A DNA stretch of 38,434 nt from an uncultured Paenalcaligenes sp. (GTDB taxonomy: Bacteria > Pseudomonadota > Gammaproteobacteria > Burkholderiales > Burkholderiaceae_B). Positions within the stretch are counted from its first letter, which is position 1, and every line of letters begins with the position of its first letter. The translations under genes were made by a program, and so were the position numbers. Below are positions 30,440 to 38,434 of this stretch, in pieces. The notes beneath the pieces were generated by a model, which was not told the DNA's origin, did no database searches, and saw only the letters and a program-made list of their open reading frames with translations. The DNA lies in contig CANROS010000009.1 of NCBI GenBank assembly GCA_947632305.1, positions 1 through 38,434 of the forward strand, given 5' to 3'.

Positions 30440-31705
30440 ATGTCTAATTACACAATAAAAATTCCTGATATTGGCGAAGGCATCACTGAGGTCGAGATCG
30501 TGGAGTGGTTTGTTCAGGTGGGCGATACTGTTGCCGAAGACCAAAATGTTGCCAGTGTGATGACAGACAAGGTTTCGGTAGAGATTAGCTCCCCTGTACA
30601 AGGCCGAGTGGTGCGTTTAGGTGGTGAGGCTGGGTTGATTTTGGCAGTAGGGGCCGATTTAGTTGAAATGGAAGTGGCTGAGGTGGAGTCAACCTCCGCT
30701 TCAGCAGAAACCCTTGCTTCGGAGCCAGATCAGACACAGACAAAGAGTCCTCCTGTTGAAACGGATTCACCGCCAAGGGTTCAAAGCCCACCTTTGGTAA
30801 CGACCCCCGGACCTATGCCGCAGGCAGAGAGCACACCGCATCAGCGTTTATTGCAAAAAGTGCAAGCCTCACCTGCTGTGCGTAAGCGAGCCGCTAGTTT
30901 ATCCTTGGATCTGAACCAACTAGCACAACGTTTACAAAAAAATCACCTTAATCATGCCGATTTGGATCAGTTTTTGTCAGGTAACGGAGCACCCGAGCAA
31001 TTCGCGCCAGTAGGGACCATAACCACGATTCCGCTGCGAGGCGTGCGTAGACAAATTGCCAAGAAAATGCTGGAGTCTACTCAAAACATCCCCCACTTTA
31101 GCTATGTGGAAGCCGTGGATGTGACAGAACTTGAAGCCTGGCGCCTGCAGTTGAATCAGCAATGGGCGGAGCAGCGTGGTCATTTAACCTTGCTGCCTTT
31201 TTTGATACGAGCCATGTGCTTAGCCATTAAAGAGCACCCTGAAGTCAATGCACGCTATGACTCCGCTCAAAACGTGGTCGAGCAATACACCGATGTACAC
31301 ATGGCGATTGCTATACAAACGGATGAGGGGCTCAAGGTGCCGGTGTTGCAATCAGCCCAGCAGTTAGGGTTGTGGCAAATGGCCAGAAAAATCGTTGAGT
31401 TGGCTAAAGCGGCTCGGGCCGGTCAGGGCGATTTACAAGCCAAATCCACCATTGGTTTAAGCAGTTTAGGCGCACTAGGTGGCGTCATGGCCACGCCCAT
31501 TATTAACTCCCCCGAGGTAGCAATTGTGGGGGTTAACAAACAAGTCCGCACACCGGTGGTCATTAATGATCAAATTAAAATTCGAACTATGATGAATTTA
31601 TCTTCTTCTTTTGATCACCGTATTGTGGATGGCATGCATGCGGCACAGTTTATTCAAACGGTGCGTACTTTGCTGGAGGCCCCGCAGATTTACCTAGTCG
31701 ATTAG
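30440..31705 (+). CDS. bkdB: Dihydrolipoamide acyltransferase (E2) of the branched-chain 2-oxoacid dehydrogenase
   Basis: E2 is the core that receives the acyl group on lipoate and makes branched-chain acyl-CoA. The 421 residues contain one lipoyl domain (1-80, lipoyl Lys44 in MTDKVSVE), an acidic Pro/Ser/Thr-rich linker (about 85-135), and the E1/E3-binding domain (about 140-180, ASPAVRKRAASLSLDL). The acyltransferase core follows, with His393 and Asp397 (SFDHRIVDG). No E3 (lipoamide dehydrogenase) gene follows; a terminator does, so E3 must be shared with another complex or encoded elsewhere. Confidence 0.94.
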   Translation: MSNYTIKIPDIGEGITEVEIVEWFVQVGDTVAEDQNVASVMTDKVSVEISSPVQGRVVRLGGEAGLILAVGADLVEMEVAEVESTSASAETLASEPDQTQTKSPPVETDSPPRVQSPPLVTTPGPMPQAESTPHQRLLQKVQASPAVRKRAASLSLDLNQLAQRLQKNHLNHADLDQFLSGNGAPEQFAPVGTITTIPLRGVRRQIAKKMLESTQNIPHFSYVEAVDVTELEAWRLQLNQQWAEQRGHLTLLPFLIRAMCLAIKEHPEVNARYDSAQNVVEQYTDVHMAIAIQTDEGLKVPVLQSAQQLGLWQMARKIVELAKAARAGQGDLQAKSTIGLSSLGALGGVMATPIINSPEVAIVGVNKQVRTPVVINDQIKIRTMMNLSSSFDHRIVDGMHAAQFIQTVRTLLEAPQIYLVD

Positions 31706-31723
31706 TTAGATTGAATGCGGTAT

Positions 31724-31748
31724 AACGGGGCTATGGCCCCGTTTTTCT
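31724..31748 (+). terminator. Intrinsic terminator closing the bkd operon
   Basis: AACGGGGC and GCCCCGTT pair over 8 bases around TATG, followed by TTTCTTTTTC. It ends the bkd unit and leaves about 26 bases before the hydrolase start. Confidence 0.92.
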
Positions 31749-31774
31749 TTTTCTGCACACCTAAGGATTAAACG

Positions 31775-32710
31775 ATGAAAAGCTCCGAGTTTACGCAACG
31801 CTTTATTGATTGCCTCAGCCCAGCAGGTCAACATCGTATGGCGTACACTGAATGGGGAGACCCAGAAAACCCGCGCGTTTTACTCTGTTTGCATGGTTTA
31901 TTGCGAACAGGGCGTGACTTTGATGAGGTGGCAAAACAGCTGAGTCCGTATTACCGTGTGATTTGTCCAGATATCGTGGGACGTGGTGCCTCTGATTGGT
32001 TGGCTGATCCTACGTATTATGCCGTGCCGCAATACGTGGCTGATATTTTGACGTTAATTACCCATGTGAAACCTCAGCGCTTGGATTGGGTGGGTACCTC
32101 CATGGGAGGGCTGATTGCTTTAAGTGTAGCAGCAGTCAAGCACAGTACTGAGTTAAAGCAGTTTTATGCTTTTGCTGAGCCGCAGCTGCCCTTTGGTAAG
32201 TTGGTATTAAATGATGTGGGGCCAGAACTAAACCCAGAGGGCTTGTCGCGTATTGCCCAATACATCACCAGTTCCAGCCGGTTTGCTTCTTGGCCTGAGG
32301 TCCTGCAAGCGGTACGCCAGCGTTGGGTGACTTTTGGCCCCCACACGGACGAGCAATGGGCCCATTTGGCTAAATATGTGTTTACGCAGCAGGGCACGAG
32401 TTGGGCGAATGCGTATGATCCTAATATTGCCTTGGCGTTTCAGCAACAATTGGCTTTAGATCAGGCTCAACAAGGTCAGCTCACGGCGCTGGCTCAGCAG
32501 ACTTTATGGCAGGCTTTTGACTCTTTAACAGAGCCGTGTCTCATTGTACGGGGGGAGTTTTCTGATTTATTATCTCCGGATACGGCACATGAAATGCTAG
32601 TGCGTCAACCGCAAGCGGTGTTTTATCAGGTAGCAGGCGTGGGCCATGCGCCCACTTTTATGCAGGCTGACCAACTACGAGTGCTCTCGCAGTTTTTAAT
32701 GAAGGAATAA
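31775..32710 (+). CDS. Alpha/beta-hydrolase fold protein
   Basis: This 311-residue alpha/beta hydrolase has the oxyanion HG motif (LLCLHGLLRTG), nucleophile Ser109 in GTSMGG, an acid Asp in GEFSDLLS and His in VGHAP near the C-terminus, giving a complete triad. No signal peptide is visible, so it is probably cytoplasmic. The family covers esterases, epoxide hydrolases and lactonases; substrate cannot be assigned. TAAGGATTAAACG precedes the ATG. The PHP-domain gene starts one base after its stop, so the two are co-translated. Confidence 0.9.
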   Translation: MKSSEFTQRFIDCLSPAGQHRMAYTEWGDPENPRVLLCLHGLLRTGRDFDEVAKQLSPYYRVICPDIVGRGASDWLADPTYYAVPQYVADILTLITHVKPQRLDWVGTSMGGLIALSVAAVKHSTELKQFYAFAEPQLPFGKLVLNDVGPELNPEGLSRIAQYITSSSRFASWPEVLQAVRQRWVTFGPHTDEQWAHLAKYVFTQQGTSWANAYDPNIALAFQQQLALDQAQQGQLTALAQQTLWQAFDSLTEPCLIVRGEFSDLLSPDTAHEMLVRQPQAVFYQVAGVGHAPTFMQADQLRVLSQFLMKE

Positions 32711-32711
32711 C

Positions 32712-33545
32712 ATGAACGTAGACCTACATTGTCACTCCACGGTTTCAGATGGCGTCTTAGCTCCAGACCAAGTGGCTTATCGAGCTCATCAAAATGGGGT
32801 TGAACTTTGGGCTTTAACCGATCATGACGAAGTGGGTGGTTTGGCATTGGCTGAACAAACGGCGCTTAATTTAGGGATGGGTTTTGTGCCCGGCGTAGAG
32901 GTCTCCGTGACCTTTTTAGGCAAAACGGTGCATATTTTAGGTCTGGGTGTGGATTACACCTCGTCGCAGCTGGTTGATTCCTTGCGCTATGTCCGAGCTG
33001 GGCGTTGGCAACGAGCCGAGCGTATTAGTGATGCTCTCGCAGGGATGGGGATTCCTAATGCCTTAGAGGGCGCGGTGCCTTATGCGAGCAATCCCGAATT
33101 GGTGTCGCGAACGCATTTTGCACGTTTTTTAGTGGAGCAGGGCTATTGTTCGACCTTACAAGACGTATTCAATAAGTATTTAGGGGATGACGCCCCTGCT
33201 TATGTGCCCATGCAGTGGGCGGCGTTAGATGAGGCCATTCAATGGATCCAGCAGGCTGGGGGCGTAGCCGTGATCGCACACCCCGGGCGCTATGAGTTTG
33301 ATACGCTGCAGTTTGATTTGTTGTTTGATCGTTTTAAAGAGCTGGGTGGGGTGGGCATAGAAGTGGTGACGGGCAGCCATGCGCCGCATCAATATAACGA
33401 GTATGCCCGAGTCGCCAAACGCTATGGTTTTGAGGCCTCTATGGGCTCGGACTTTCATGGTCCAGAGGAAGGGCGCCTTGATTTAGGGCAGCTGCCGGCT
33501 TTGCCCTCAGATTTGACGCCTATTTGGAAACGTTGGTTAAGCTAA
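32712..33545 (+). CDS. PHP-domain phosphoesterase, RNase AM / 3',5'-nucleoside bisphosphate phosphatase-like
   Basis: This 277-residue PHP-fold metal enzyme resembles the YciV/RNase AM group, which removes 5' nucleotides from RNA and hydrolyses 3',5'-nucleoside bisphosphates. Metal-binding motifs are visible: His6-x-His8 (DLHCHS), Asp37-His38 (LTDHDE), Glu63 region (PGVEVS), HPGRYEF and the C-terminal SDFHGPE. Length fits the family. AAGGAATAAC precedes the ATG, and the gene is one base from the upstream hydrolase stop. greB follows 40 bases later on the same strand. Confidence 0.88.
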   Translation: MNVDLHCHSTVSDGVLAPDQVAYRAHQNGVELWALTDHDEVGGLALAEQTALNLGMGFVPGVEVSVTFLGKTVHILGLGVDYTSSQLVDSLRYVRAGRWQRAERISDALAGMGIPNALEGAVPYASNPELVSRTHFARFLVEQGYCSTLQDVFNKYLGDDAPAYVPMQWAALDEAIQWIQQAGGVAVIAHPGRYEFDTLQFDLLFDRFKELGGVGIEVVTGSHAPHQYNEYARVAKRYGFEASMGSDFHGPEEGRLDLGQLPALPSDLTPIWKRWLS

Positions 33546-33585
33546 AAGTGGCCAGTTATGAGCTGCTTATTTGAGAGTAATAATT

Positions 33586-34170
33586 ATGAGTAAAGCCTTT
33601 GTCAAAGAAGACGCCGAGAACCAGGACGATGAGGATTTGGTGCCCGAGGCGGCGGCCTTACCTGCAGGTACCAAAAACTATCTGACGGTTTATGGCTACA
33701 AGGCCTTGCGCGTTGAGCTTAAACATTTATTGAATGTAGAGCGGCCAGAAGTCGTACAAATCGTTTCTTGGGCGGCCTCTAACGGCGACCGCTCGGAAAA
33801 TGGTGATTATATTTATGGGAAAAAACGTTTACGCGAAATAGATCGACGTATTCGTTTTCTAACCAAGCGGCTGGAAATTGCCGAAGTGGTGGATCCAGCC
33901 CTGCAACCCACCAAAGACCGTGTTTTTTTTGGAGCGACCACTGTGTACGCTAACCAAGAAGGTGAAGAGTTCACGGTAACGATTGTAGGGGTGGATGAAG
34001 CCGAGCCATTAAATGGTAAAATTAGCTGGGTGTCTCCGGTAGCCCGAGCCTTATTAAAAGCCCAAGAGGGCGATGTAGTAACGCTGCGTACTCCTGGGGG
34101 CGTTCAAGAACTAGACATCCTTGAAATACATTATCCCACCGAGGTGACTGAACTTAGTCACGACGATTAG
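33586..34170 (+). CDS. greB: Transcription elongation factor GreB
   Basis: GreB enters the RNA polymerase secondary channel and stimulates cleavage of backtracked RNA. I start it at ATG 33586 ([15 protein letters not shown]); the frame reaches a TTG at 33571 that adds nothing family-like. The 194 residues have an acidic N-terminal extension, the coiled coil with tip acids Asp68 and Glu71 (GDRSENGDY), the GreB-type [19 protein letters not shown], and the C-terminal FKBP-like domain ([14 protein letters not shown]). It is about 35 residues longer than E. coli GreB at the N-terminus. Confidence 0.94.
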   Translation: MSKAFVKEDAENQDDEDLVPEAAALPAGTKNYLTVYGYKALRVELKHLLNVERPEVVQIVSWAASNGDRSENGDYIYGKKRLREIDRRIRFLTKRLEIAEVVDPALQPTKDRVFFGATTVYANQEGEEFTVTIVGVDEAEPLNGKISWVSPVARALLKAQEGDVVTLRTPGGVQELDILEIHYPTEVTELSHDD

Positions 34171-34185
34171 TCTTTTTGTTGCTTG

Positions 34186-34216
34186 GGTGTTTTTGCACTA
34201 TATGTGTGAAAACACC
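34186..34216 (+). repeat. 13-bp hairpin between greB and purL
   Basis: GGTGTTTTTGCAC (34186-34198) pairs with GTGTGAAAACACC (34204-34216), with two wobble pairs, around TATAT. No U-tract follows, so it may mark the greB 3' end or separate the two units by another mechanism. Confidence 0.6.
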
Positions 34217-34260
34217 AAAAAACGCATTTAACACTGCGCAAAAAAAACTATTTAACCGGA

Positions 34261-34289
34261 TTGTGGTTAAAATAGTGTGCATTTATAAC
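34261..34289 (+). promoter_or_regulatory. Candidate sigma-70 promoter of purL
   Basis: TTGTGG (34261-34266) and TATAAC (34284-34289) are spaced by exactly 17 bases, placing a start site about 15 bases before the GTG start codon. The -35 lies within the imperfect inverted repeat TTAACC ... GGTTAA (34252-34269), which could be an operator. Confidence 0.6.
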
Positions 34290-34310
34290 ACTTTTGCATT
34301 GGCTCACATC

Positions 34311-37300
34311 GTGTCCTCAATTCTATACTTCTCAGGCTCCTCTGCCTTGCCCGCTTTTCAAAGCGAGCGTCTTCTTCAGCGTTTTCAATCCTTAGACTTA
34401 CCTGTTCAACACATTGCGGCTTATTACGAGTACTACGTCTGGACAGCAGACGAAGGTCTTAGCGCCGAGCAGCAACAGCGTTTGGCTGCGTTGCTGGACG
34501 ATGGGTTACCTACGTTTGATGCGCAGTCTCACACCAAAGACCAGTTGGTTTTGCGTGTGATCCCCCGTTTAGGCACAGTGTCTCCGTGGGCCAGCAAAGC
34601 CACCGATATTGCCCGTAATTGTGGTCTAAGTGGTGTGCGCCGGATTGAGCGTGGTGTGCGTTATGTGGTGGATCCAACCCGAGGCCTGTTAGGTGCCAAA
34701 ACCCTCAAAGCCGAGCAGCTGCAGTTAATCGCAGCGCAAGTGCACGATCGCATGACCGAAAGCGTCGTCGATCAAAGCTTTGATGGTGCTGCTTTATTTC
34801 AAGAGCTGCCACCTAAAGCCATGAACTCGGTAGATGTATTGGGTTTAGGACTGGATGCGTTGGTACAGGCTAACCAAACCATGGGTTTGGCCTTATCCGA
34901 AGACGAAGTCGAGTATTTATTTGATGCGTTTACTAAGCTGGGGCGCAATCCTCACGATGTAGAGCTATTGATGTTTGCCCAAGCCAATAGTGAGCACTGC
35001 CGCCACAAAATATTTAATGCGCAGTGGGTGATTGATGGCGAAGCGCAAAACAAAACCTTATTTGGCATGATCCGCGAAACACATGCGGCTCAGCCTAGAA
35101 AAACCATTGTGGCCTATGCCGATAACGCAGCCATTATGGCAGGCGGGCAGGCTTCTGTGTTTCATGCTTCTTTGCCTGACTCCGAAGGCAAAGGCGCCTA
35201 CCAGTCCTACGAGGGGTTAATCCACACGTTGATGAAAGTGGAAACCCATAATCACCCCACCGCCATTGCACCTTATCCCGGGGCAGGTACCGGTTCTGGC
35301 GGCGAGATCCGTGACGAGGGTGCGACTGGACGTGGTTCCAAGCCTAAAGCAGGCTTAACCGGTTATACCGTTTCTAATTTGCAGCTACCCCATTTGCCCG
35401 AAGCCTGGGAGCAAGACTCTGCTGGCTTCCCCGAGCGCATTGCGACGGCTCTAGACATCATGACCGTTGGTCCTTTGGGTGGTGCGGCGTTTAACAACGA
35501 GTTTGGTCGTGCGAACTTGCTTGGTTATATGCGTAGTTTTGAGCAAACCATTGGCGGTCAGCGTTGGGGTTATCACAAACCCATCATGATCGCGGGTGGT
35601 TTAGGCTCTATCGATGATCGTCAAACGCATAAAGATCCTTTACCTGTAGGTGCCTTGTTGATTCAACTGGGTGGTCCAGGTATGCGCATTGGCATGGGCG
35701 GTGGCGCGGCTTCCAGTATGACTTCTGGGGTGAATTTGGCCGAGTTGGACTTTGATTCTGTGCAGCGTGGCAACCCTGAAATGCAGCGTCGTGCTCAGGA
35801 AGTCATTGACCGCTGTTGGCAGCAGGGCGAACACAACCCCATCGTTGCCATTCATGACGTGGGTGCCGGTGGTTTGTCTAATGCTTTCCCCGAATTGGTG
35901 AATGACGCCGAACGTGGCGCTATTTTTGACCTCACACATGTACCCCTAGAGGAATCCGGTTTATCACCAGCAGAAATCTGGTGTAACGAATCCCAAGAGC
36001 GTTATGTGCTTGCTATCAATCCTGAAGACCTAGAGCGCTTTAAAGCCATCGCCGAACGTGAGCGTTGTATTTGGGCCGTGGTTGGGGTGGCTACCGAAGA
36101 GCGTCAATTACGTGTGACCGATGGCGAAGGTATCCCTGGTTACGCCGAGGCTCAAGCCGATGCCCAGACGCCTGCTCCGGTTGATATGCCTTTAGACGTT
36201 ATTTTAGGCAAAGCACCACGTACTTTACGTGATGTAACTCGCCTAGAGCCCATCACTGGTGAATTAGACCTGCCAGAGATTCAGCTCGCTGAGGCCGTAG
36301 ACCGCGTGATGCGCCATCCTACGGTATCCAATAAAAACTACCTTATCACCATTGGTGACCGCAGTGTAGGTGGTCTATGTAGCCGTGATCAGTTGGTTGG
36401 CCCTTGGCAGATTCCTGTTGCCGATTGTGCAGTGACTTTGGCCGATTACCAACAAACACGTGGCGAAGCCATGGCCATGGGCGAGCGCAGTCCTATTGCT
36501 ATTTTTGATGCACCTGCTTCCGGTCGCATGGCGGTTACTGAAGCCATGACCAACTTGTTAGCCAGTGATGTGCGTAGTTTTGACGATGTCAAATTATCGG
36601 CTAACTGGATGGCTGCATGTGGTGTGGCTGGCCAAGACGCCGCGTTGTTCGATACCGTAACGGCCGTAAGCCAATGGTGTCAGGAATTAGGTCTGTCTAT
36701 TCCTGTAGGTAAAGACTCTTTATCCATGCGCACCGCTTGGGAAGAAAACGGCCAAGAGCAAGACGTAGTGGCGCCTGTTTCTTTGGTAGTCACTGCATTT
36801 GCTCAAGTAGCAGATGTACGTAAAACATTAACGCCTCAGTTACGCACTGACGCCGATAGTGTTTTAATCTTCATTGATTTAGCCGAAGGTCAGCAGCGTA
36901 TGGCCGGTTCGGTACTGTGTCATGCCTTTAATCAGGTGGGCAGCGCCGCTCCTGATTTTAATAATGCAGAGTTGCTTAAAGCCTTTGCTGGCAGCATTCG
37001 CTCTTTGGCAGATCAGGGCTTGATCTGGGCGTATCACGATAAGTCAGACGGGGGGTTATTTACCACTGTGGCTGAGATGGCCTTTGCGGGTCATACGGGT
37101 GTGTCGTTAAACATTGACATGTTGACCATTGATCCGCATTCGGCAGATTGGGGTGATTTCAAAATCCGTGCCGAGCAAGTCGCTGTACAACGTGCCGAGC
37201 TTAGCCTCAAGGCGTTGTTTAACGAAGAAGTGGGCGCTGTGATTCAGGTGCCCGCTGCACAACGTGATGCTGTTTTGCAGCAGCTACGTGAAGCCGGTTT

Positions 37301-38369
37301 GTCGGCACATTCGCATGTCATTGGTAAACCAAACCAAACCGACACCATCGATGTGTATCGTGATGCAAATTGTATTTACCAAGTAGCTCGTGCTGAACTA
37401 GGTAAAACTTGGTCTGCCGTTAACCATCAAATGATGTTGTTGCGCGATAACCCTACCAGTGCAGAGGCCGAGCACGCCATTTGGGATGATGTTAACAACC
37501 CCGGTTTAAATGTACAGGTGGCTTTTAATCCCCAAGAAAACCTAGTGGCTCCCTTTATTCAAAGCGGTGTGCGTCCTAAGATCGCCGTGTTACGCGAGCA
37601 GGGCAGCAATAGCCAACTTGAAATGGCTTGGGCTTTCAATCAAGCTGGCTTTGAGGTCATTGATTTACCCATGACTGATTTGCTCAGTGGCCGTCGCCGT
37701 TTAGACGACCTTAAAGGTATTGTAGCTGCGGGTGGCTTTAGCTATGGTGACGTCCTAGGCGCTGGCCAAGGGTGGGCGCGCACTATTCGTTTTAACGATA
37801 GTTTAAACGAGCAGTTTGCTGAGTTCTTCCAGCGTTCTGATACGTTTGCTTTGGGCGTATGCAATGGTTGTCAAATGATGGCAGCGTTGGCTCCCATGAT
37901 TCCGGGTGCTGAACACTGGCCCTTGTTTACGACGAACCAATCTATGAAATACGAGGCGCGTTTGGCTTCGGTGGAAATTGTGGATTCTCCTTCTCTGTTC
38001 CTTCAGGGCATGGCTGGTACGCGTTTACCTATTGTTGTGTCACACGGTGAAGGTTTCACTAATTTCGAGCGTCAAGGCAATGCTGCCCAAGTACAGTCTG
38101 TGTTGCATTACACGGATAACCGTGGTCAACATACTGAACAATACCCCTACAATCCAAACGGCAGTGCCAATGGTATTGCGGGTGTGACGACTGCTGATGG
38201 ACGCTTCACTATCATGATGCCGCACCCAGAGCGGGTGATTCGTAATGTCCAGCTCTCTTGGGCGCCGCAGCAATGGAGTAGCCAAGACTCAGGTGGTACA
38301 GACGCAACAGACGGTGGTTTAACGCCGTGGATGCGTTTGTTCTATAACGCCCGAGTGTGGCTAGGTTAA
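34311..38369 (+). CDS. purL: Phosphoribosylformylglycinamidine synthase (FGAM synthase, large type)
   Basis: PurL makes FGAM from FGAR, glutamine and ATP, the fourth step of purine synthesis. I set the start at GTG 34311 ([16 protein letters not shown]). The open frame continues 45 codons further up, but that part crosses a likely promoter and has no family resemblance. The 1352-residue single chain has the N-terminal PurS-like part ([15 protein letters not shown]), two AIRS-type ATP-binding halves ([30 protein letters not shown]) and a C-terminal glutamine amidotransferase. The latter has Cys1184 (GVCNGCQ) and His1305-Pro-Glu1307 (PHPERV). All key residues seem present. Confidence 0.97.
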   Translation: MSSILYFSGSSALPAFQSERLLQRFQSLDLPVQHIAAYYEYYVWTADEGLSAEQQQRLAALLDDGLPTFDAQSHTKDQLVLRVIPRLGTVSPWASKATDIARNCGLSGVRRIERGVRYVVDPTRGLLGAKTLKAEQLQLIAAQVHDRMTESVVDQSFDGAALFQELPPKAMNSVDVLGLGLDALVQANQTMGLALSEDEVEYLFDAFTKLGRNPHDVELLMFAQANSEHCRHKIFNAQWVIDGEAQNKTLFGMIRETHAAQPRKTIVAYADNAAIMAGGQASVFHASLPDSEGKGAYQSYEGLIHTLMKVETHNHPTAIAPYPGAGTGSGGEIRDEGATGRGSKPKAGLTGYTVSNLQLPHLPEAWEQDSAGFPERIATALDIMTVGPLGGAAFNNEFGRANLLGYMRSFEQTIGGQRWGYHKPIMIAGGLGSIDDRQTHKDPLPVGALLIQLGGPGMRIGMGGGAASSMTSGVNLAELDFDSVQRGNPEMQRRAQEVIDRCWQQGEHNPIVAIHDVGAGGLSNAFPELVNDAERGAIFDLTHVPLEESGLSPAEIWCNESQERYVLAINPEDLERFKAIAERERCIWAVVGVATEERQLRVTDGEGIPGYAEAQADAQTPAPVDMPLDVILGKAPRTLRDVTRLEPITGELDLPEIQLAEAVDRVMRHPTVSNKNYLITIGDRSVGGLCSRDQLVGPWQIPVADCAVTLADYQQTRGEAMAMGERSPIAIFDAPASGRMAVTEAMTNLLASDVRSFDDVKLSANWMAACGVAGQDAALFDTVTAVSQWCQELGLSIPVGKDSLSMRTAWEENGQEQDVVAPVSLVVTAFAQVADVRKTLTPQLRTDADSVLIFIDLAEGQQRMAGSVLCHAFNQVGSAAPDFNNAELLKAFAGSIRSLADQGLIWAYHDKSDGGLFTTVAEMAFAGHTGVSLNIDMLTIDPHSADWGDFKIRAEQVAVQRAELSLKALFNEEVGAVIQVPAAQRDAVLQQLREAGLSAHSHVIGKPNQTDTIDVYRDANCIYQVARAELGKTWSAVNHQMMLLRDNPTSAEAEHAIWDDVNNPGLNVQVAFNPQENLVAPFIQSGVRPKIAVLREQGSNSQLEMAWAFNQAGFEVIDLPMTDLLSGRRRLDDLKGIVAAGGFSYGDVLGAGQGWARTIRFNDSLNEQFAEFFQRSDTFALGVCNGCQMMAALAPMIPGAEHWPLFTTNQSMKYEARLASVEIVDSPSLFLQGMAGTRLPIVVSHGEGFTNFERQGNAAQVQSVLHYTDNRGQHTEQYPYNPNGSANGIAGVTTADGRFTIMMPHPERVIRNVQLSWAPQQWSSQDSGGTDATDGGLTPWMRLFYNARVWLG

Positions 38370-38380
38370 AAAAATCAGCG

Positions 38381-38386
38381 TATAAT
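38381..38386 (+). promoter_or_regulatory. Candidate -10 element after purL
   Basis: TATAAT sits 25 bases before the ATG at 38412. The -35 position (TGGCTA) is poor. It probably starts the next transcription unit. Confidence 0.45.
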
Positions 38387-38411
38387 CAGGTTTTGGACGG
38401 GGTATAAAGAC

Positions 38412-38434
38412 ATGCGTCTTATCAAAAAAGCTCT
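38412..38434 (+). CDS. Start of an unidentified gene, cut by the window end
   Basis: ATG at 38412 opens MRLIKKA and runs off the window after seven full codons. GGGG lies about 10 bases upstream and a TATAAT box about 25 bases upstream. Too little is visible to name it. Confidence 0.4.

Noticed and set aside
34176-34310. 45-codon N-terminal extension of purL
   Set aside because: It spans a hairpin and a well-spaced promoter and does not resemble PurL; the GTG at 34311 gives the family N-terminus.

Overview
The window looks like a chromosomal segment from a betaproteobacterium, most likely family Alcaligenaceae (a relative of Bordetella, Paenalcaligenes or Oligella). I infer this from protein character and gene order: tig-clpP-clpX-lon, an aminotransferase next to uvrB, the COG4255-type gene before recJ, a second-type IF-1 with a basic tail, and greB beside purL. 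Base composition is moderate, about half G+C by eye. Nothing marks a prophage, transposon, CRISPR array, rRNA or tRNA gene. Nearly all of the window is compact housekeeping sequence.

Layout. Positions 28-5938 (+) hold the protein quality-control set tig, clpP, clpX and lon, closed by a strong bidirectional terminator. Positions 6038-7976 (-) hold lexA, with an SOS box, and an aromatic/aspartate aminotransferase divergent from uvrB (8044-10071, +). Positions 10133-12738 hold an iron-sulfur assembly operon, iscR-iscS-iscU-like-iscA, preceded by an almost perfect type 1 IscR box and closed by a terminator. A MaoC-like hydratase follows. Positions 13287-16674 (-) hold prfB (with the programmed +1 frameshift), a short-chain dehydrogenase and lysS. 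An orphan chemoreceptor and infA lie at 16779-18792 (-), with infA behind a strong promoter and a long hairpin-rich leader. A DMT exporter (+), recJ plus its COG4255 partner (-), and lolC/lolF-lolD-tatD-comEC (+) follow. Positions 28179-31705 hold the E1-alpha, E1-beta and E2 genes of a branched-chain 2-oxoacid dehydrogenase. The last part holds an alpha/beta hydrolase, a PHP-domain nuclease/phosphatase, greB, purL and the first codons of another gene.

The most unusual locus is the isc operon. Its IscU-like protein is clearly homologous to the IscU scaffold, but the first ligand cysteine (Cys37 in E. coli) is Gln and the conserved Asp39 is Ala. It has gained extra cysteines, and its chaperone motif LPPVK reads LPSVK. 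The operon stops after iscA, with no hscB, hscA, fdx or iscX, and IscS has a shortened C-terminal tail, the part that touches IscU in E. coli. This looks like a remodelled or degenerating scaffold system. The second item worth study is the infA leader, which can form five small hairpins in a row.

Several starts had to be moved from the longest open frame. lexA and purL start at GTG, and iscS, recJ and the dehydrogenase start at TTG. iscR, lolD, comEC and greB start at internal ATG codons. prfB is readable only by joining two frames.
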